From Gnomoniopsis sp. IMI 355080 (taxonomy: Eukaryota > Ascomycota > Sordariomycetes > Diaporthales > Gnomoniaceae): a stretch of DNA of 64,000 bases. The position numbers were made by a program, and so were the translations under genes. The stretch covers positions 1 to 64,000 of the forward strand of contig JAPEVC010000157.1 in NCBI GenBank assembly GCA_027946555.1. The letters are read 5' to 3'. Positions 57,996-64,000 of the stretch are shown piece after piece (position 1 is the first letter of the stretch; every line of letters begins with the position of its first letter). The notes beneath the pieces are model-generated. The model had not been told where the DNA came from, did no database searches, and worked only from the letters and a program-made list of their open reading frames with translations.

Positions 57996-59847
57996 TACTA
58001 TTACACGTATCTGGCCTCGTGTTTGCCAGGCTGCGCCCAGATGAAGCTCATCCCTTCCCTGGCGGCGCATCTTGCTTCTTCAGAGAGCACCGCCACGCCT
58101 GACTTGCCTTGCCTTGCCATGGAATCTACGTTCTAAAACAAGTCTGTCTTCCAGACGATGAACCATGGATCAACCAAAATCAGCCTTGAAGCCCAGCTGT
58201 CAAGCTAGGGGGCACCAGTCTAGTTCCAATTCAAACCCGGTCTAGAAAAAGCACTAGCGACCGGCTTGCTCGTGCTTCGCATTAGCTGCACTGTCGGCAG
58301 AGCTCTCTAGCCCCCCCCCCCGTCTGGGCTGCTGCAGCAAAATGGCATTGGCTCATTTATGATGCAGAATTCGCATCGCAACTCGAGACATTTGCACAAC
58401 TTGACGAGTTTCTCCGGAGAGGAAGGCTGCAGTTCGAGTAACACCGCCTCAGAACTAGTCCGCGCCATGGGCATGACTACATGACATCGCCAGAGACGGG
58501 TAGTACAGACTCGAGTAGCCCAGAGATTGTCTCGGGAAGCTTCAAGCCCGTGTCCTGTGGGGGAATGGGGGCAGGTCTGGGGCAGGTCTAGAACATGTCA
58601 ATCACTGATCGCCCCATCCGCCGGTCTTGATGGTCTTTTGCTGGTGTGGATGGACGTAATCAGAGCACATGGTCGGCGTACGTGCTACATAGTATGTTAG
58701 GAGCACGTCTCTGCAACAGAAGCGACTAGAGAAAGTACGACAGGAGCCCTTTATCGAATCCACGCTGCATGCCTCGTGCTGCATACAATCGTGCCCGATT
58801 CTGGATGGACTGCCGAAGGACCTCCCTTATCAAGTTCCTTACTCAAGAGTCGACGTGAAGGGGGCAGTCGGGCCTTTAACATATGCGAACCCCGGCATCT
58901 ACCCAGGTCCTACCAGGAAATTACTTCCCTCCATTCGCTTTGCAAGTTATTGTGACGCGTGTGCTATTGCCAAGACGGACCTTTCTCAAACCACTACCTA
59001 CTCCGTACGGACCCTGCTAGGACAACCAAAGGTCGAGGAGCAACAACACCTAGTTTTGGCAGACTGACAGCAGCCACCGAGCTCAAGCTCATTCGTAATC
59101 CTCTCATGCCGAATTAACCTACCCACACACAGCACAAGAATACACCAATTGAAGGTCGGCTCCACCGTTTCGAACCAGTCACCGATCGACTTGAGGTCCT
59201 GTTTGGGGAGCCTTCGATTACGCGGACCCTCCGGAAAGTGGGGCCAGCTCTGGTGGTCCCGCGGCGAAGATTGCCGGCAGATATAGGCGTGTTCGATCAC
59301 ATAGTATGCGCAGGTATGTCTGGCACGGGACGAGGTGACATCGAGTGGAGGATACCCTGTGTATAACTCAATATTTGAGATGGGATTCTGTCGTCCGGGG
59401 AATTCACTAAACCTTATTTGCAGATCTGCTCGGCCCCTCCTTGCCATATTGAAGAGCAATGGGGCCGTATGTACAAGCCTCCTCTGACTGCCTCGTCCAA
59501 TACTTTGTAATTGCAGCATGGTTGTTCAACCATTGATATAGGACAACGCCTCGAACGCGTTCAGCAAGCCTGCGCCTCCTGTTCAGCCGTACGACACACC
59601 CGAGACGGGGGTTAGCATGAGACATTCCTAGTCCTCCCAAATGACTTTTGGTCCACTGCAACAACGGTTCGAAGTTTAGATAACTGGGTCGCCTTCTTCG
59701 ATACATATTTCAGTACCTTTGGGTCCGCAGTCATACTTATACCCTCACATATTTGCGGGGCCTGTCCACACGACTCTCCACATCGCCAGACGGGTACGCA
59801 CAGATTTCCGGGACGACGGACTGGATTTTCCAGATAACCGAAGCAAT

Positions 59848-61778
59848 ATGGCTGGTGACGGTGTCGCACCCTCGCTGCGTGCCGAGGACAGTGAGCCCAA
59901 CAAGGTGGACACGAAGATCGTCCAGAACACACTAGGAGATGTCCGACTTCGACACCATGAGACCAACGAAATCATCCTCGTTCCCACACCGTCTGCTGAC
60001 CCGAACGACCCGCTCAATTGGTAGGTGCTGGTGTAGTTGTCTGAACTTTGCTCGAAAGTGCCCCGTCGTAGGCTCACCAGCCACGTTTGCTGATGAAATT
60101 TTCCCACCAGGCCACTATGGTACAAGAGAACCATTGCCACGATTGTTTGCGTGGCCATGCTCTGGTGCAACTTTTTGGCAGCCGGGCCCACCGTTGCCAT
60201 AGTGCAGACAACGCTTGAATTCTTCCCCGGCTCTCCTCCTACCACGGATCCAGTGGGCTTCAGCAAAAACATCGCCTCGGTCTCGTACTTCTTCACCACA
60301 ACGGCTTTGCTCCAAGGCACAGGCAACTTCATCTGGGTTCCCATCGCGAATAAGTATGGACGGCGGCCAACCTATGTTATCAGCTACACCATATACCTCG
60401 CCTGCGCCATCTGGGCCATCTTTGACAAGTCTTTTGGAGGCTTCTTGGCTGCTCGTATCCTCATGGGTTTCGGAGCTGGTGCGGCCGAGACCATTGCGCC
60501 CATCACGATATCCGACGTGTTTTTCCTTCATGAGCGAGGCACCGTGATGGCGCTCTATACCTCGTTTCTGTCGGCGGGTGTGGCCTTTGGCATGATCATC
60601 TCTGGGTAAGTCCTCTCCTTGCTTTAGTGACGCGTCCGTACGTCAGATGACGAATATGAAACTGATGTTAGCAGCCTGATTACCATCAACCATAACTGGA
60701 GAGTGATCTATGAGGTAGCCAGCGCTTTCATAGGTTTGATTCTTGTCATAGCATTCTTTGCTTTTCCCGAAACAGCCTTTTTACGTGAAAAAACACTCGC
60801 AACAGAGGCCCACTCTCATAGCCTGCAGCATCTTCCCAGCGGAGTAAGTGATCCTCTGGTAGACGCGGATGCGGTCAAGGCCAGCACATCGCACACCGAT
60901 ATCGAGCAGGCGCCCAACTCACAAAGATATCCCAAGCGCAAATCCTATCTCCAAACGCTCTCCATCTTTAGTGGCACCTACACAGACGAGCCTCTGATTA
61001 AGATCTTCCTCCGGCCCTTGGGACTTATCTGCCTTCCACCGGTTCTTTGGTCCGCTTTGGTGGAGTCTGTGACGATCGGGTTTCTCGTGGCCGTCAGTTC
61101 CAATGTCGACACCGCGTTTGAGGCGGCGTATGGTTTCGAGTCGTGGCAGGTCGGTCTATGTTTTATTTCGGCATGCATTGGGGCCGTAATCGGCATTCCC
61201 GCGGGCGGGCAGCTAGGCGACCTCGTAGCCGACTATCTCACTCGCAAAAACGGCGGTATACGAAAGCCGGAGATGCGACTGCCGGCCATGATTCCCAGCT
61301 TGATCACCACCCCGCTTGCACTGATCTTGTACGGCGTTGGCATCCAGAAAAAGCTGCATTGGATCTGTCCCACGATCGGACTTGGGCTTCGTAAGTGTCC
61401 GCCGTTTGACCCAGTTGCAAACAGAATATCCCAGACTAAACCTCCTGTGCGTCCGCAGTGAATTTCTCCATCGTCCAGGGCACCAACATCTGCCTCGTGT
61501 ACGTGATCGACGCATATCGCCCCGTAGCCGGCGAAGTCACCCTGGCGGTGATGGGCTTCAAGTCCTTGTTCGGTTTCCTGCTCAGCTTCTACACGAACCC
61601 CTGGATCGACTCGGCCGGATATCAGAATGCCTATGGCGCCATGGCCGGTATTTCCGCCTCGATCATCGTGCTCTGGGTTCCGCTGTATCTGTGGGGTGCG
61701 AGGATTCGCCACGCCACGTGGGAGTGGCCAATCATGTCGACGATCCATTGGGACCAGGATCGTGAAGTCGGCGAGTAG
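59848..61778 (+). CDS. Major facilitator superfamily transporter
   Basis: Four exons, 59848-60020, 60111-60605, 60675-61390 and 61459-61778, give 567 residues. Introns are 90, 69 and 68 nt with phases 2, 2 and 1. The cytosolic N-terminus ends in the DPNDPLNWP motif common in fungal DHA1-type carriers. Multiple membrane helices follow (TIATIVCVAMLWCNFLAAGP and others). The motif-A-like loop NKYGRRP lies after the second helix, and a long central cytosolic loop (SGVSDPLVDADAVKAS...) separates the halves. Start and stop are well supported. The family exports drugs or toxins or takes up small molecules by proton coupling; the substrate cannot be read. It is convergent with the short-chain dehydrogenase. 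The frame extends upstream of the ATG at 59848, but this start directly precedes the typical soluble N-terminus. Confidence 0.88.
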
Positions 61779-62512
61779 TTCGTTTCGCTGGGAGGTTCCT
61801 TTCCTTCTTCTGTCTCTATCGTATTTTGCGGCGGCGTTCAAGGCTTGGGTGGACTTAATCGAGGACCGAAAAAATTGGGAGCCACATCCCGAATAGGTTT
61901 GATAGTGGCGTAACGACCGGAAATATACGACTTGATGTGACGTGACGTGAATACCAGAAACTCCTCTTGCTCGTGCCTGGTGTCAATCATGCTTGGTCTT
62001 CATGACGTCCGCGCCACGTTAACCCCTCGCTCCTGGCATTTTGAGTTTCCTTGATGGATGGTTCGGTCCTGTTTGTGTGAGTCGTAAGGGAGGAGTCGTA
62101 TGTACATCGCTTCCTTGGCGGCATGTAGTGTAACACCTTCATAGACTCGAATGGGTTCTATCGTGAGCGATGTATGTAAATGTCTCTTCCCACCCAAACC
62201 CGAGACACCCTGACGCCAAGAAAAACCTTATGCCAATTGGAAATGTCGCTCTGCCGTCTTGTCGAAGGGGCGTCCTTTGTGCGCGCGTTCTGATTGGTGC
62301 TTGTTTGATGCTTGATGCTCGCCCATGATCGAGGTTTGTTGATCATGATATGGTAGACTTGTTTTTGATGACATACCTGGTTAAATTTGGACTTGAGCAA
62401 GACCTGGAATGTAGCACAGGGCGTAGACACTGATCATGGACAGTATGGATGCGCATCAACTCAGCGTGTAGGAAAGCAGTAACAAATCCTATATATGGTT
62501 ATTCTTAGGTAT
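61779..62512. other. Intergenic between convergent genes
   Basis: 3' flanks of the MFS and SDR genes. Short frames only. Confidence 0.5.
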
Positions 62513-63440
62513 CTACCATGGCATCCCGAAGCCGCCATCCAGTACCATGTTCTGGCCAGATATGCTCTTGGCTCGCACGAACGCTAGGACCTGTTCAGCA
62601 ACATCCTATGAAGCTGTTAGCGAACCGTCTCAAACCAGTGACGAAGAAAGAGAACTCACCTCAACAGTAGCGATCCTTTTGAGCTTGGAAGCCTCCTGCA
62701 TAGCCTTTATCCGCTCCGGCGGAAATTTCAGTCCCCACTCCTGATCGTTGCTGTATCAGCATCATGTGCAAGACTGAAATAATGACTGTGAAGGTATCCT
62801 GGAGACTCACCGTCAACAACAGTCCCGGGCTGACACTGTTGACCCGGATCTTCGGTGCAGCAATCATGGCTAGCCCCTTGGCCAACTGCAATTGGGCCGC
62901 CTTGGTCACACTGTATGCCAACGAGCTTCCCGAGACCTTCACCCCTGCTAAACTTGCAGTCGTGATGAATGACGATGCACCGTCCTTTTCACTGTAGCCG
63001 GCCTCTAAGTAAGGCTTCGCGGCGTAGAGCAGCCACAGATGGCTCTTCACGTTCATCGTGAAGCACCTGTCCCAATCATCATCGACCATGGCCTCCTCCA
63101 AGTCCATCAGATTGGTCATACGAGTCCAGCCACCGTTGCTGAAGACGACGTCTAATTGCTGTTTGCTTGGATCAGGACACATTACCGAGATGGTATCTTT
63201 AACAAGGCGCTCTACATCTGTTCGGACAGAGAGATCGGCCTTGACCGCATGGTAGTCCACCCTGCCCTCCTTGGGCGCCAGGGTGCTGATCGACTTCAGC
63301 TTGGCAACGAGGTCCTCCGCACGCTGCGCATTCCCGTGGTAGTTGATGGCGACTCGCATGCCATTGCGGGCAAAAAGCTCTGCGACAGCGGCGCCCAGGC
63401 CCGCAGAACCGGCTGTGACGAGAGCGAGGGGAGAGGCCAT
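62513..63440 (-). CDS. Short-chain dehydrogenase/reductase (SDR)
   Basis: Three exons, 63440-62811, 62740-62660 and 62605-62513, give 267 residues, the usual classical SDR length. Introns are 70 and 54 nt, both phase 0. The cofactor loop is TAGSAGLG at 9-16, a variant of TGxxxGxG with Ala for the first Gly. The NNAG motif is replaced by SNGG. Catalytic Ser163 (TTASLAG) and Tyr176-x3-Lys180 (YSVTK) are in place. The last exon supplies VAEQVLAFVRAKSISGQNMV and ends LDGGFGMPW, the typical SDR C-terminus. An upstream in-frame ATG at 63500 would add 20 residues (MASATRWWDIY) that do not look like an SDR start. It is probably an NAD(P)H-dependent oxidoreductase of small molecules; the substrate is unknown. 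Confidence 0.9.
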
Positions 63441-64000
63441 GGGTGCGGGTTGAGCGGGAAGGTCTGGGTATATGTCCCACCAGCGAGTCGCTGATGCCAA
63501 AAACGAAGTGGGCTATGCTCTCGGAAGTCCGAGACGTGAAAATAGTTTAAACGACGACTCGTTGTGCCCTTCGGGGCTGTCAAGGGATGCCGAACCGACC
63601 CGATATTGAGGTTGAGGGCGGGTTCCACAGTACTATGTACTACGCAGAGTAGGCGATATACTGACGGAACGCAGCGGCACAGCCCGTTCAAGATTGGCCC
63701 GAATGCAACGTTTGTAACGATCTCGGCTCCGACCTCAGGCTCGGTGGACACACTCTTCCCACAAATCGACCAGGATGGTGTACGCCAGGATCCTCGCTTC
63801 TCTTTATGTTTAAATGCTCAGGTATCCACGCCTCGAATCGCCGAGGTCAAGCCTTTCGATGCATCGTCAGAACTTACGTTGGGCAATATATATGTTTAAG
63901 TACGGTACAGAGTCGGGCGGGCAGGGCAATACCATCAGTCTCGGCCCAGTCAGAGAGATAGGAACTTCAGTGCTAACAACTGTGACATTGGCTGAGTACT
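63441..64000. promoter_or_regulatory. SDR promoter side and right window edge
   Basis: No supported gene. The motif TACTATGTA at 63631 sits about 190 bp upstream of the SDR start, inside a longer near-palindrome (CAGTACTATGTACTACG). Confidence 0.4.

Larger units (their letters stand above)
55307..59847. other. Long gene-free stretch with short repeats
   Basis: 4.5 kb with no supported gene on either strand, the longest gap here. It includes CT-rich promoter sequence of the transcription factor (to about 55900), a CCTAGG cluster at 56520-56545, tandem CCAGGCCTG near 57650, CA microsatellite sequence at 57968-57995, a run of eleven C at 58311-58321, and TACATAGTA motifs at 57129 and 58686. Frames such as 57169-57570 lack coding character. 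Confidence 0.45.

Noticed and set aside
1..64000. tRNA, rRNA, CRISPR arrays and transposons
   Set aside because: I looked for tRNA T-loop signatures, spaced direct repeats, terminal repeats and transposase or reverse transcriptase motifs and saw none. A covariance-model and repeat-library search would be decisive.

Overview
The window is nuclear DNA of a filamentous ascomycete (Pezizomycotina). The genes are split by short GT-AG introns, mostly 53-90 nt, with CTRAY-like branch points. Coding exons favour C or G in third codon positions, promoters hold CT-rich tracts, and the gene set is typically fungal: a NUC-1-type bHLH factor, Mph1, Mex67, Rna15 and a zinc-cluster regulator. A Sordariomycete fits best, but this rests on gene content and style rather than on any comparison. 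Twenty protein genes can be supported. Two further coding segments, at the left edge and near 6.2 kb, are weak. I see no tRNA, rRNA, CRISPR array or intact transposon.

Layout. 1-9 kb: a kelch-type membrane protein on the minus strand, otherwise sparse. 9-20.3 kb: the mRNA export receptor mex67 and the helicase gene mph1 diverge from a shared promoter, followed by the phosphate-type bHLH regulator. 21.9-29.4 kb: a small membrane protein, the mitotic-exit phosphatase CDC14, the KEOPS subunit PCC1 and an uncharacterised Cys/His-headed protein. 31.5-36.8 kb: a small secreted cysteine-rich protein and a CorA/ALR/MNR2 divalent cation transporter. 37.9-48 kb: a dense housekeeping block with the CstF-64/Rna15 homologue, prohibitin-2, NEDD8/Rub1, elongin A, THO subunit 7 and tubulin cofactor A. 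49.4-63.5 kb: a looser, accessory-looking part with a CYP52-like P450, a large transcription factor carrying two C2H2 fingers plus a Zn2Cys6 cluster, a 4.5-kb gene-free stretch, an MFS transporter and a short-chain dehydrogenase.

Many neighbouring genes are convergent or divergent, and no operon-like grouping exists. Several products serve one broad process, Pol II transcription and mRNA maturation and export (elongin A, Rna15, THO7, Mex67), but this looks coincidental. Most gene models were rebuilt by hand by joining exons at splice sites. I checked phase at every junction stated. The start of the kelch gene is unresolved, and the transcription factor depends on a 20-nt microexon and on one 325-nt intron.

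I found no clearly new multi-gene system. The best leads are the secreted cysteine-rich protein with its hidden last exon, the transcription factor whose long intron separates the DNA-binding half from the regulatory half, and a 9-bp motif (TACATAGTA) that recurs outside coding exons.
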